DNA of 64,000 bases from Streptomyces pyxinicus (GTDB lineage Bacteria > Actinomycetota > Actinomycetes > Streptomycetales > Streptomycetaceae): assembly GCF_024753135.1 (NCBI RefSeq), contig NZ_JANUGP010000004.1, positions 248,001 to 312,000 of the forward strand, written 5' to 3'. Of the stretch, positions 25,530 through 33,952 are shown in pieces; positions within the stretch are counted from its first letter, which is position 1, and each line of letters starts with the position of its first letter. The notes beneath the pieces were generated by a model that saw only the letters and a list, made by a program, of their open reading frames with translations, searched no databases and was not told the origin of the DNA. The position numbers were made by a program, and so were the translations under genes.

Positions 25530-26324
25530 GTGTACCGGTTTCTGCTGACACCCCGCTGGTGGGGCATCAACGTCTTCGTGCTGCTCGCCATCCCGTTCTG
25601 CGTCTTCATGGGGTCCTGGCAGCTGAGCCGGTTCGAGGGGCGGGTGCAGGACCACCGCGCCGCGACCGAGCAGGCCGCCTCCGACGGGCACGAGGCGGCG
25701 CGGCCACTGGCCGGCATGCTGCCCGTGGACAAGAGCACCTCGGGGCGGCGCGTCACCGCGAGCGGCCACTACGGCAAGCAGTTGCTGGTGCCGGACCGGG
25801 AGCTGGACGGCAGGCAGGGCTTCTACGTGCTCACGCTGCTGCGCACCGAATCCGGGCGCGCGCTGCCCGTGGTGCGGGGCTGGCTGCCGGGCACCGCTGA
25901 CCCGGCGAAGGCGCCCGCGCCGCCCACCGGCCAGGTGACCGTCACCGGCGCCCTGCAGGCGTCCGAGTCGCCGGGCCAGAACGGGGCCGGCGCGCAGAGC
26001 GGGCTGCCGGCCGGGCAGACGGCGGCGATCAGCTCGGCGTCCCTGGTGAACCTGGTGCCGTACCGGCTGTACGACGCGTGGGTCACCCTGGACAAGGGCG
26101 ACTCCGGGATGAAGGCGGTGCCGGCGAGCGCGCCCGAGGGCACCGGCCTGGACCTGAAGGCCTTCCAGAACCTCGGCTACACCGGCGAATGGTTCGTCTT
26201 CGCCGGCTTCGTGGTCTTCATGTGGTTCCGCCTCCTGCGCCGCGAGACCGAGGCCCGACGAGACGCGGCCCTGGGCCTGCTGCCCGAGGACACCGACCAC
26301 CACCAACCGGTACCGAGCGCCTGA
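25530..26324 (+). CDS. SURF1-family cytochrome oxidase assembly protein
   Basis: 264 residues from a GTG at 25530. An N-terminal membrane helix (INVFVLLAIPFCVFMGSWQL) leads into the conserved GSWQLSRFE start. A soluble domain with VVRGWLPG follows, and a second membrane helix lies near 235-252 (EWFVFAGFVVFMWFRLL). This two-helix layout is the SURF1/Shy1 pattern; the family assists assembly of haem-copper oxidase at the cell membrane. Single-gene unit ending in a hairpin. Confidence 0.92.
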   Translation: MYRFLLTPRWWGINVFVLLAIPFCVFMGSWQLSRFEGRVQDHRAATEQAASDGHEAARPLAGMLPVDKSTSGRRVTASGHYGKQLLVPDRELDGRQGFYVLTLLRTESGRALPVVRGWLPGTADPAKAPAPPTGQVTVTGALQASESPGQNGAGAQSGLPAGQTAAISSASLVNLVPYRLYDAWVTLDKGDSGMKAVPASAPEGTGLDLKAFQNLGYTGEWFVFAGFVVFMWFRLLRRETEARRDAALGLLPEDTDHHQPVPSA

Positions 26325-26336
26325 GGAAACCTCAGG
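26320..26336 (+). terminator. Short hairpin at the SURF1 stop
   Basis: CCTGAGG-AAA-CCTCAGG includes the stop codon of the SURF1 gene and faces the convergent gene at 26347. The short stem gives moderate confidence. Confidence 0.5.
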
Positions 26337-26346
26337 AAAGAGGGGG

Positions 26347-27645
26347 TCACGCCCCCGCCAGCACCCCGGTGTAGTAAACCGTCCCCGCGCAAGCGCCCGG
26401 CACGACCGCGGTGGCCGTCGGGCCGCCCGCCTGGGCCGTGTGGGAGACCAGGACGCTGCCGTCGGCCGGGCTGCCCTCCGTGCGGAGCTGCGGTGCCTCG
26501 CCCGCGGTGTCACCGGCCGCCCCCGCCGAACCGCCGGCGGCACCCGCGTCACCGGTGGGCGTCGGGTCCGGGCTCGGTCCGCCGCTGTCGCCGCCGCCGT
26601 TGTCGCCGCCGCCGGTCGTGGGGCAGGTCTCGGACGGGACGAAGGCGAACTTCTCCTCGTAGGCCGCGCCCGGCTGCAGGACGAGCGTCGTCACCTCTAG
26701 AGAGGGGTCGGGCAGACTCGTCGCCGCGTCCCCGGCCACATGCCGGGCCTGCGTGATCTTGGCCGGGTCGGCGGCGCCCTGCGCGGTCGCGCCGATGCTG
26801 CCGGGCCCGCCGACGGTACAGGCGGCGGCGGAGACGTTGGTGACGCGGAAGGTGCCGTAGACGACTCCCGCCGTGTCCGGCGCGTCGGCCGCCCCGGTGG
26901 CGGAGCCCAGTTGCTCGGCCGTACACGACGCGACACCGGAGGCGACGGACGCGGAGGGGCCGACGCCGCCGACGGCACCGCTCCGGCCGTCCGCGCCCTT
27001 GCTCTTCTCGCCGGGCTTGCCGCTCTCCTTGCCGGGCTTGACGTCGGTGCTGCCGCCGCCCTGCCCGCCGCCGGCCGTGCCGCCCTTGTCCGCGTCCTGA
27101 CCGGTGCCGCCGCGCGCCTGCGAGGACTGGCCGGCCATGGCCGTGTTCGGGTCGGAGCCGCCGGCGCCGGAGACGTGCACGAGGGCGGGGATCGCGGTGC
27201 CGATGAACAGGGCCGCGGCCGCCATGCCGACCACCGCCTGCCGCTTGCGGGCCCGTCGCGCGGGGACGGCGCGGCGCAGGTGGTCCAGGGTGCCGGTGCG
27301 CGGCGTGACGTCCTCGACCGCGGTGTGCAGCAGGCGCCGCAGGGCCGGCTCGTCCGCGCCGGACCCGTCCGAGTCCGCGCAGAACGCGCCCGAATCCACG
27401 CCGAACCCCTCCCGGTCCGCGCCGAACCCCTCCCGGTCAGGGCCGAACCCCTCCCGGTCCGGGCCGGTGGGCTCGGGACCCTTGGCGTCGGGGCGGTGGT
27501 TCACAGTTCCGTTCCCAGCGTGCGATGACGGGTGGTCGTGCCGGCGCTGCCGTGCGGGCTCCCCGCCGGCACCGCGCTCGGGGGCCCCGCTCCGGGGCGT
27601 CCGGGGGTCACCGAGATCGCCGCCCTCGGCGTGGCCGCCGCTCAT
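26347..27645 (-). CDS. Membrane-anchored protein coupled to the SigE-family sigma factor
   Basis: 432 residues if it starts at the ATG (27645) overlapping the sigma-factor stop (ATGA); a later GTG near 27504 would remove a poorly structured leader. The N-terminal cytoplasmic part has three 7-residue repeats (DREGFGP/A/V) and LRRLLHTAVEDV. A single membrane helix is near 136-157 (VVGMAAAALFIGTAIPAL). Outside lie a Gly/Ser/Lys-rich linker and a DUF4232-like beta domain (YGTFRVTNVSAAACTV, paired Cys). Position and topology suggest an anti-sigma or sigma-associated membrane protein, but no zinc anti-sigma motif is visible. Confidence 0.75.
   Translation of the reverse strand: MSGGHAEGGDLGDPRTPRSGAPERGAGGEPARQRRHDHPSSHAGNGTVNHRPDAKGPEPTGPDREGFGPDREGFGADREGFGVDSGAFCADSDGSGADEPALRRLLHTAVEDVTPRTGTLDHLRRAVPARRARKRQAVVGMAAAALFIGTAIPALVHVSGAGGSDPNTAMAGQSSQARGGTGQDADKGGTAGGGQGGGSTDVKPGKESGKPGEKSKGADGRSGAVGGVGPSASVASGVASCTAEQLGSATGAADAPDTAGVVYGTFRVTNVSAAACTVGGPGSIGATAQGAADPAKITQARHVAGDAATSLPDPSLEVTTLVLQPGAAYEEKFAFVPSETCPTTGGGDNGGGDSGGPSPDPTPTGDAGAAGGSAGAAGDTAGEAPQLRTEGSPADGSVLVSHTAQAGGPTATAVVPGACAGTVYYTGVLAGA
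27400..27462. repeat. Three tandem 21-bp repeats in coding sequence
   Basis: GCCGAACCCCTCCCGGTC recurs at 27400, 27421 and 27442. Each unit encodes seven residues of the DREGFG repeat in the overlapping minus-strand gene. Confidence 0.85.
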
Positions 27646-28319
27646 GCCAGGGCCTCCATGGCGACCCGCAGCGCCGCGATGCCGCGCGAGCCGTACGCCT
27701 TCACCGAGCCCAGCGAGATGCCGAGGGACTCGGCGACCTGGGCCTCGGTCATGTCGGCGAAGTAGCGCAGCACCAGGACCTCGCGCTGGCGGCGCTGCAG
27801 GCCCTTCATCGCCTTGATGAGGTCCCGCCGCTCCAGCTGGTCGTAGGCCCCCTCCTCCGCGCTCGCCATGTCCGGCATCGGCTTGGAGAGCAGCTTCAGG
27901 CCCAGGATGCGGCGGCGCAGCGTGGAGCGGGAGAGGTTGACGACCGTCTGGCGGAGGTACGCGAGGGTCTTCTCGGGGTCGCGGACGCGCCTGCGGGCCG
28001 AGTGGACGCGGATGAACGCCTCCTGGACGACGTCCTCGCAGGAGGCGGTGTCGTCGAGGAGCAGCGCGGCCAGGCCGAGCAGCGAGCGGTAGTGCGCCCG
28101 GTAGGTCTCGGTGAGGTGGTCGACGGTGGTGCCGGCGGCCTCGCCGGCCTCCGTGGCACCCGCGTCCTCGGCGCCGTCACGCTGACTGGGGATGCGCGGT
28201 CGCGCTGCGGGCATGGGCGCGATCACCGGCATGCCGCCGGCCGTGCGGGGCCGGAGCGCCGGACGGGGCGGCCGGAGGGCCGCGCCACGGGCCGCTGGGA
28301 GTTCGAGTACCTCTGCCAC
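27642..28319 (-). CDS. SigE-family RNA polymerase sigma factor
   Basis: 225 residues from a GTG at 28319; internal ATGs near 28232 are possible. After an about 60-residue Pro/Ala/Arg-rich lead, region 2 reads ETYRAHYRSLLGLAALLL then CEDVVQEAFIRVH. Region 4 has VLVLRYFADMTEAQVAESLG and VKAYGSRG. This is the group-4 subfamily called SigE-family in actinomycetes. It directs RNA polymerase to stress or envelope promoters; target genes are unknown. Translationally coupled to the downstream membrane protein. Directly repeated 13-mers upstream (28441, 28463) may be part of its control. Confidence 0.92.
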   Translation of the reverse strand: MAEVLELPAARGAALRPPRPALRPRTAGGMPVIAPMPAARPRIPSQRDGAEDAGATEAGEAAGTTVDHLTETYRAHYRSLLGLAALLLDDTASCEDVVQEAFIRVHSARRRVRDPEKTLAYLRQTVVNLSRSTLRRRILGLKLLSKPMPDMASAEEGAYDQLERRDLIKAMKGLQRRQREVLVLRYFADMTEAQVAESLGISLGSVKAYGSRGIAALRVAMEALA

Positions 28320-28707
28320 GCCAGTTGGACACGCTTCCCCCCGCCAGGGTTGTACGTGCCGGGCGTCACATGTGCGACAACCGGCGGTGCCTCAAGTGCC
28401 GTCATGCGTCCCGCTCTTCCGCTGTGTCCCATTTGAACGGGCGTCCCCACGCCCCGATCACGGCGTCCCCACGCCAGGATCATCACGTCCTCGGGTCCCC
28501 GCGAAGGGTGACCGCAAAGACGCTCCCCGCCCGGCGCGTGGTTGCGCGGGGCGGGGAGGAAAATCCTCTGTTGGCCGCATGGTCCGGTTCAAGTGGTGTG
28601 GACCATGCTTCTGGCCACATTTCTTACGTAGATCCTACGAATGGATCGGCCGTACGCCGACTTCTTTCCGGCGCGCGGCTCGGCTCAGGCCGGTTCCGCG
28701 GCTCGGC
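28320..28707. other. 388-bp intergenic region upstream of the sigma factor and downstream of asd
   Basis: No gene seen. It holds GCGTCCCCACGCC twice as direct repeats (28441-28453, 28463-28475), a strong hairpin (28523-28558, listed separately), an inverted repeat GCATGGTCC-N14-GGACCATGC (28577-28608), and one copy of a 23-bp tandem duplication reaching into the end of asd. Confidence 0.7.
28523..28558 (-). terminator. Hairpin downstream of asd
   Basis: CTCCCCGCCC pairs with GGGCGGGGAG across a 16-base loop. It lies about 150 bp past the asd stop in the direction of asd transcription and before the sigma-factor promoter region. Confidence 0.6.
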
Positions 28708-28720
28708 TCAGGCCGGTTCC
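28675..28720. repeat. 23-bp perfect tandem duplication at the end of asd
   Basis: The 23 bases at 28675-28697 are repeated exactly at 28698-28720. The second copy contains the asd stop and last codons; the first lies just beyond it, so the gene product is unchanged. Confidence 0.85.
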
Positions 28721-29760
28721 GCGGCGATCAGCTCCGCGATCTGCGCCGTGTTCAGCGCGGCTCCTTTGCGCAGGTTGTCGCCGCAGACGAAGAGTTCGAG
28801 CGCGGCCGGGTCGTCCAGCGCCCGCCGTACCCGCCCCACCCAGGTCGGATCGGTGCCCACCACGTCGGCGGGGGTGGGGAACTCGCCGGCGGCGGGGTCG
28901 TCGCACAGCACCACCCCGGGCGCGGTGGCGAGGATCTCCCGGGCGCCGTCGACGCTCACCTCGCCCTGGAAGCGGGCGTGGACGGTGAGCGAGTGGGTGG
29001 TGACCACCGGTACCCGGACACAGGTCACGGCGACCGGCAGCCGGGGCAGTCCGAGGATCTTGCGGGTCTCGTCCCGTACCGTCATCTCCTCCGAGGACCA
29101 CCCGTCCTCCCGCAGCGACCCGGCCCACGGTACGACGTTCAGCGCCACCGGCTCCGGGAACGGCCCGGTGTCGTCCCCGACGGCCCGCCGCACGTCACCC
29201 GGGCCGGTGCCCAGCTCGGTGCCGGCCACCAGCGACAGCTGGGCCCGCAGCGCCGCCACCCCGGCCCGCCCGGCCCCGCTCACCGCCTGGTACGACGACA
29301 CCACCAGCTCGCGCAGGCCGAACTCGGCGTGCAGCGCGCCCAGGGCGACGATCATCGTCAGCGTCGTGCAGTGGGGGTTGGCGACGATCCCGCGCGGGCG
29401 GGTGCGCACCGTGTGCGCGTTGACCTCGGGCACCACCAGCGGCACGTCGGGGTCCAGCCGGAAGGCGGCGGAGTTGTCCACGACGACCGCGCCGCGCGCG
29501 ACGGCGACCGGCGCCCACGCGGCGGCGACCTCGTCGGGCACCTCGAACAGGGCGACGTCCACACCCGCGAAGGCGTCCTCGGACAGCGCCGTCACCTCGA
29601 CCTCCGCCCCGCGCACGGCCAGCTTGCGGCCGGCCGAGCGCGGGGAGGCGATCAGTCGGATCTCGCCCCAGATGTCCGCGCGCTGGGACAGGATCTGGAG
29701 CAGGACCGCGCCGACGGCTCCGGTCGCTCCCACGACCGCGAGCGTCGGCTTCGCGGTCAT
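28708..29760 (-). CDS. asd: Aspartate-semialdehyde dehydrogenase
   Basis: 350 residues. NADP-binding [13 protein letters not shown] at 9-21, active-site Cys in [10 protein letters not shown], substrate-binding DNSAAFR, and catalytic His in VVTTHS. Family length is usual. It reduces aspartyl phosphate to aspartate semialdehyde, the branch point to lysine/diaminopimelate, methionine and threonine. The ATG overlaps the stop of the aspartate kinase gene by four bases, so the two enzymes are made together. NPHC instead of the commoner NPNC is a mild variation around the nucleophile. Confidence 0.96.
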   Translation of the reverse strand: MTAKPTLAVVGATGAVGAVLLQILSQRADIWGEIRLIASPRSAGRKLAVRGAEVEVTALSEDAFAGVDVALFEVPDEVAAAWAPVAVARGAVVVDNSAAFRLDPDVPLVVPEVNAHTVRTRPRGIVANPHCTTLTMIVALGALHAEFGLRELVVSSYQAVSGAGRAGVAALRAQLSLVAGTELGTGPGDVRRAVGDDTGPFPEPVALNVVPWAGSLREDGWSSEEMTVRDETRKILGLPRLPVAVTCVRVPVVTTHSLTVHARFQGEVSVDGAREILATAPGVVLCDDPAAGEFPTPADVVGTDPTWVGRVRRALDDPAALELFVCGDNLRKGAALNTAQIAELIAAEPA

Positions 29761-31028
29761 CGGCCGGTGCCTCCGTAGACCACGGCCTCGTCGGAGTCGG
29801 AGTCCAGTCCGAAGGCGGTGTGCACCGCGCGCACGGCCTCCGCTACGTCGTCCTTGCGGGTGACGACCGAGATACGGATCTCGGAGGTCGAGATCAGCTC
29901 GATGTTCACGCCCGCGTCGCTCAGCGCCGTGAAGAAGTCGGCGGTGACGCCCGGGTTGGTCTTCATACCCGCGCCGACCAGGGAGATCTTGCCGATCTGG
30001 TCGTCGTAGCGCAGCGAGTCGAAGCCGATGCCGGGACGGTTCTTCTCCAGCGCGTCGATGGCCTTGCGGCCCTCGGTCTTGGGCAGCGTGAAGGAGATGT
30101 CGGTCAGGCCGGTGGACGCGGCCGACACGTTCTGCACGACCATGTCGATGTTGATCGCGGCATCCGCGATGGTCCGGAAGATCGCGGCGGCCTCGCCCGG
30201 CTTGTCCGGCACACCGACGACGGTGATCTTGGCCTCGGAGGTGTCGTGCGCGACACCGGAGATGATGGCCTGCTCCACCTTCTGGTCCCCAATCGGCTCA
30301 CTGCTGACCCACGTGCCCTGCAGTCCGCTGAAGCTGGACCGCACGTGGATCGGGATGTTGTAGCGGCGGGCGTACTCCACACAGCGGTGCAGGAGCACCT
30401 TGGATCCGGAGGCCGCCAGCTCCAGCATGTCCTCGAAGGAGATCCAGTCGATCTTCTTCGCCTTCTTCACCACGCGCGGGTCGGCGGTGAACACGCCGTC
30501 CACGTCGGTGTAGATCTCGCAGACCTCGGCGTCCAGCGCGGCGGCCAGCGCCACGGCCGTGGTGTCGGACCCGCCGCGGCCCAGCGTGGTGATGTCCTTC
30601 TTGTCCTGGCTGACGCCCTGGAAACCGGCGACGATGGCGATGTTGCCCTCGTCCAGCGCGGTGCGGATACGGCCCGGCGTGACGTCGATGATCCGGGCTT
30701 TGTTGTGGACCGAGTCGGTGATGACGCCTGCCTGGCTGCCGGTGAACGACTGCGCCTCGTGGCCCAGGTTCTTGATCGCCATCGCCAGCAGGGCCATGGA
30801 GATACGCTCTCCGGCGGTCAGCAGCATGTCGAACTCCCGGCCGGCAGGCATCGGAGACACCTGCTCGGCGAGATCGATCAGCTCGTCCGTCGTGTCGCCC
30901 ATCGCGGAAACGACGACGACAACCTGGTTGCCGTTCTTCTTCGCTTCCACGATCCGCTTGGCGACGCGCTTGATGCCCTCGGCATCGGCTACGGAGGAGC
31001 CTCCGTACTTCTGCACGACAAGGCCCAC
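29757..31028 (-). CDS. ask: Aspartate kinase
   Basis: 423 residues from a GTG at 31028 with GAGGAG upstream; [13 protein letters not shown] is the canonical start (KYGGSS phosphate-binding box). The kinase domain also shows [11 protein letters not shown] and the EIYTDVDGV segment. Two ACT domains from about residue 265 bind feedback amino acids. In related Gram-positive bacteria an internal start makes a regulatory beta subunit from the same frame; the C-terminal half here could do so. First step of the aspartate family pathway, operon with asd. Confidence 0.96.
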   Translation of the reverse strand: MGLVVQKYGGSSVADAEGIKRVAKRIVEAKKNGNQVVVVVSAMGDTTDELIDLAEQVSPMPAGREFDMLLTAGERISMALLAMAIKNLGHEAQSFTGSQAGVITDSVHNKARIIDVTPGRIRTALDEGNIAIVAGFQGVSQDKKDITTLGRGGSDTTAVALAAALDAEVCEIYTDVDGVFTADPRVVKKAKKIDWISFEDMLELAASGSKVLLHRCVEYARRYNIPIHVRSSFSGLQGTWVSSEPIGDQKVEQAIISGVAHDTSEAKITVVGVPDKPGEAAAIFRTIADAAINIDMVVQNVSAASTGLTDISFTLPKTEGRKAIDALEKNRPGIGFDSLRYDDQIGKISLVGAGMKTNPGVTADFFTALSDAGVNIELISTSEIRISVVTRKDDVAEAVRAVHTAFGLDSDSDEAVVYGGTGR

Positions 31029-31104
31029 GTGCGCTCCTCGCTCGGTTCGTTTGTGTCGGCTCAGTTTATCCAGCGTCCGAAAACCACCACCCGGCTCCCG
31101 CATG

Positions 31105-31122
31105 GTGAGACATACGTGAGAC
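31105..31122. promoter_or_regulatory. Possible operator upstream of ask
   Basis: GTGAGAC-ATAC-GTGAGAC: two 7-bp direct repeats with an 11-bp period, about 80 bp before the ask start. The spacing is typical of winged-helix response-regulator sites, but the sequence is not a clear PHO box. Otherwise the spacer 31029-31231 shows nothing notable. Confidence 0.3.
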
Positions 31123-31231
31123 CTGCGGGAACACCGTGGTGACCTCGACCGCTCGCAACCGGCATCTGCCCAGCTCCGGGCCGGACACGCGGAAAGTGCC
31201 CCGGCTCACAGTCGCGGGCCGGGCGAGCGCG

Positions 31232-31894
31232 CTACTTGCCCTGCCGGATCCCCAGCGGACCGCCGATCTCCTGGGCCATCACCCGGCCGGCCTCGAACTC
31301 CAGGGTCTCGTCGCCTATGTCGGCCTGGTCGGTGTCGAGGCCGTCCAGCTCCTGGAGGGGCTGGTTGAGGCGGACGTGGATCAGCACCGACTGGAGGGCG
31401 CGCAGCACCGCCGAGGCGGTCGGACCCCAGTTGGAGAAGTACGAGAACTGCCACCACCACAGCGCCTCGCTGGTGCGGCCCGCGCGGTAGTGGGCCATGC
31501 CGTGCCGCAGGTCGGTGATGATGTCGGTGAGGTCGTCCGAGATCCGGGCCGGCACCGGGGCGGTGCGGGGCTCGTACGGGTCGAAGACCTCGGAGTACAC
31601 GTCGATCGGGTCCAGCAGCCGGGCGAAGGACTCGCGCAGCGCGTCCACGTCCGGCTCGGGGCCCGGATCGGGCTCGTAGCGCTCATCGGGGACGATGTCC
31701 TCGTGGGCGCCCAGCCGGCCGCCGGCCAGCAGCAGCTGGGAGACCTCCAGGAGCAGGAAGGGCACCGCCGACTCCGGCTCGTCGCCCCTCGCCACCTCCG
31801 TGACGGCCACCAGGAAGCTCTCGACCTGGTCCGCGATCTGGACCACGAAGTCGTCCGGGTCCTGCGTCGTGTCGTGCAGCGTGGCGTCAGACAT
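31232..31894 (-). CDS. DUF5063 domain protein
   Basis: 220 residues, acidic, all soluble. Features include [14 protein letters not shown], a central [14 protein letters not shown] and [22 protein letters not shown], the recognisable DUF5063 core. The start overlaps the recR stop by eight bases. Conserved next to recR in actinomycetes; function unknown. Confidence 0.9.
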   Translation of the reverse strand: MSDATLHDTTQDPDDFVVQIADQVESFLVAVTEVARGDEPESAVPFLLLEVSQLLLAGGRLGAHEDIVPDERYEPDPGPEPDVDALRESFARLLDPIDVYSEVFDPYEPRTAPVPARISDDLTDIITDLRHGMAHYRAGRTSEALWWWQFSYFSNWGPTASAVLRALQSVLIHVRLNQPLQELDGLDTDQADIGDETLEFEAGRVMAQEIGGPLGIRQGK

Positions 31895-32486
31895 CTAGGA
31901 GTCGTCTCCCCTCGAAGGCGCGGCCGAGGGTGACCTCGTCCGCGTATTCCAGGTCGCCACCCACCGGGAGGCCGCTGGCCAGGCGGGTGACCTTCAGGCC
32001 CATGGGCTTGATCATGCGGGCGAGGTACGTCGCCGTGGCCTCGCCCTCCAGATTGGGGTCCGTGGCCAGGATCAGCTCCGTGACCGTCCCGTCGGCCAAC
32101 CGCGCGAGAAGTTCTCGGATACGCAGGTCGTCGGGACCCACGCCCTCGATCGGGCTGATCGCCCCGCCGAGCACGTGGTAGCGCCCGCGGAACTCCCGGG
32201 TGCGCTCGACGGCGACCACGTCCTTCGGCTCCTCGACCACGCAGATGACCGAGGGGTCGCGCCGGGGGTCACGGCAGATGTTGCACAGTTCCTCCTGCGC
32301 CACGTTGCCGCAGACCGCGCAGAAGCGGACCTTCGCCTTCACCTCCAGGAGGGCCTGCGCGAGCCGCTTCACGTCGGTCGGCTCGGCCTGCAGGATGTGG
32401 AAGGCGATCCGCTGCGCGCTCTTGGGACCGACGCCGGGCAGCCGCCCCAACTCGTCGATGAGGTCCTGGACCACGCCTTCGTACAA
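31887..32486 (-). CDS. recR: Recombination mediator RecR
   Basis: 199 residues from a TTG at 32486, with AGGAAGGG eight bases upstream. The N-terminal helix-hairpin-helix has [16 protein letters not shown] Cys4 zinc finger (CAVCGN...CNICRD) is near 56-72, followed by a Toprim domain (ICVVEEPKD, then [12 protein letters not shown]). RecR with RecF/RecO loads RecA onto gapped DNA. The ybaB-recR-DUF5063 order is the usual actinobacterial cluster. Confidence 0.97.
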   Translation of the reverse strand: MYEGVVQDLIDELGRLPGVGPKSAQRIAFHILQAEPTDVKRLAQALLEVKAKVRFCAVCGNVAQEELCNICRDPRRDPSVICVVEEPKDVVAVERTREFRGRYHVLGGAISPIEGVGPDDLRIRELLARLADGTVTELILATDPNLEGEATATYLARMIKPMGLKVTRLASGLPVGGDLEYADEVTLGRAFEGRRLLDV

Positions 32487-32530
32487 CGGACTGCCCTTCC
32501 TGGAGACCTTTCGGTACGTACGCTAGTCGG

Positions 32531-32557
32531 CCGCCGCCTGTGTCCGGAAGGCGGCGG
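32531..32557. terminator. Hairpin between ybaB and recR
   Basis: CCGCCGCCT pairs with AGGCGGCGG over a 9-base loop, lying after the ybaB stop. It could partially terminate ybaB transcription before recR. Confidence 0.5.
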
Positions 32558-32596
32558 GGGTGTCGCGGCCGGAGGCGGACACCGCGGCGCCGGGCG

Positions 32597-32941
32597 TCAG
32601 AAGGGCAGGCCCGGGATGCCGCTGCCGCCGCCGAGGCCCTGGGCCAGCGGGCCGAGCTTCTGCTGCTGGAGCGCCTGCGCGTTCTCGTTGGCCGCCTGGA
32701 CGGCCGCCACGATCAGGTCGGCGAGGGTCTCGGTGTCCTCCGGGTCCACCGCCTTGGGGTCGATCTTCAGCCCGCGCAGCTCGCCCGAGCCCGTCACGGT
32801 GGCCCGCACCAGGCCGCCGCCCGCCTGCCCGTCGACCTCCGTGTTCGCCAGCTCCTCCTGGGCCCGCTGAAGGTCCTGCTGCATCTTCTGGGCCTGCTGG
32901 AGCAGCTGCTGCATGTTGGGCTGGCCACCACCGGGGATCAC
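32597..32941 (-). CDS. YbaB/EbfC nucleoid-associated protein
   Basis: 114 residues from a GTG at 32941. Residues 8-35 are a Gln-rich helix ([16 protein letters not shown]); the core contains [15 protein letters not shown] and [17 protein letters not shown], the YbaB signature; the tail is Gly-rich. The family binds DNA as a homodimer and is nearly always adjacent to recR, as here. Confidence 0.95.
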   Translation of the reverse strand: MIPGGGQPNMQQLLQQAQKMQQDLQRAQEELANTEVDGQAGGGLVRATVTGSGELRGLKIDPKAVDPEDTETLADLIVAAVQAANENAQALQQQKLGPLAQGLGGGSGIPGLPF

Positions 32942-33199
32942 GATCAGCTCCTCGCCGTCATTCGCGTCTCTCGCGCGTCTTTCTCGCTGTGCACGAGCCT
33001 ACGTGGTCCACGCGCCCATCGCTCCGCCACTCTTTCGAGTGAGAACGTCCGGCGCCCTATACCTGATCAAGGCGCCCTTCCGGGCGGAAAAGGCGGTAAA
33101 GCTCCGTCCGGGCCACCCATTGGGCGGTAGGAAGGGGGGCCGCGCGTCGACAGGGAATGTCACGCGGTGTGACGGTCGTGGATCAGTTGGGAGAGCCGG

Positions 33200-33946
33200 G
33201 TGGGTCAGCCGGAGATGCAGCCCGAGAACCCCCCTCAGCACGGGGGCGAGGGTGCGGCCGGGCCCCGGCCGGGCGACCTGACCGGGCGGTACGTCCCGCT
33301 CGGCGACTGGGGCGAGCCCGCCGAGCGGCTCGACGAGCTGTACCGCTGGGTGGAGCACGGGGCGCTGCGGACGGCGGCCTGGTACCTGCGCGACCGGGTG
33401 TGGAAGCGGCGTACGGCCCGGGTGCTGCGGGCCGGCGCGGCGGCGGGCGCGGTCGCCGGTGCCGCGCTGCCGCTGCTGGACCTGACCGGCGTGGTGCCCG
33501 GCGTGGCGCCCTGGGGCTGCCTCGCCCTGCTGCTGGGGGCCGCCTGCGTCGGCGTCGACCGGTTCTTCGGGGTCACGTCCGGCTGGATGCGGGACGTGGC
33601 GACGGCCCAGGCCGTGCAGCGGCGCCTTGAGGCCCTCCAGTTCGACTGGGCGGCGGAGAGCGCGCGCGAGATGCTGGGTCCGGCGGAGGGCACGGCGAGC
33701 GAGGCGGCGGAGCGGTGCCTGGGCGTGCTGCGGCGCTTCTCGGAGGACGTCACCGAGCTGGTCCGCACGGAGACGACCGACTGGATGGTGCAGTTCCGCA
33801 CCGGTCCGGCCCCCCTCGCCCTCCAGACGGCCCCGGCCACGGTCCCCCGCCAGGACCACGGCACTCACCTCGGCCGCCTCCCCCTCCCCCCGCCCAACGG
33901 CAACCGCCCGAACATGCCCCGCCAACGCCCTCCGGAGCCACGCTAG
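33200..33946 (+). CDS. SLATT-domain-like two-helix membrane protein
   Basis: 248 residues from a GTG at 33200. A soluble start (LTGRYVPLGDWGEPAERLDELYRW) leads to two closely spaced membrane helices (about 78-98 and 103-122). A helical region (AVQRRLEALQFDWAAESAREML) and a Pro-rich disordered tail follow. The helical stretch, two helices and coiled region match the SLATT (SMODS/SLOG-associated two-TM) pattern; members elsewhere act as effectors in nucleotide-signalling defence, but no cyclase or SLOG gene is near. In Streptomyces this gene is a regular neighbour of recR/ybaB, so a housekeeping role is equally likely. Confidence 0.75.
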   Translation: MGQPEMQPENPPQHGGEGAAGPRPGDLTGRYVPLGDWGEPAERLDELYRWVEHGALRTAAWYLRDRVWKRRTARVLRAGAAAGAVAGAALPLLDLTGVVPGVAPWGCLALLLGAACVGVDRFFGVTSGWMRDVATAQAVQRRLEALQFDWAAESAREMLGPAEGTASEAAERCLGVLRRFSEDVTELVRTETTDWMVQFRTGPAPLALQTAPATVPRQDHGTHLGRLPLPPPNGNRPNMPRQRPPEPR

Positions 33947-33952
33947 CCGTGC

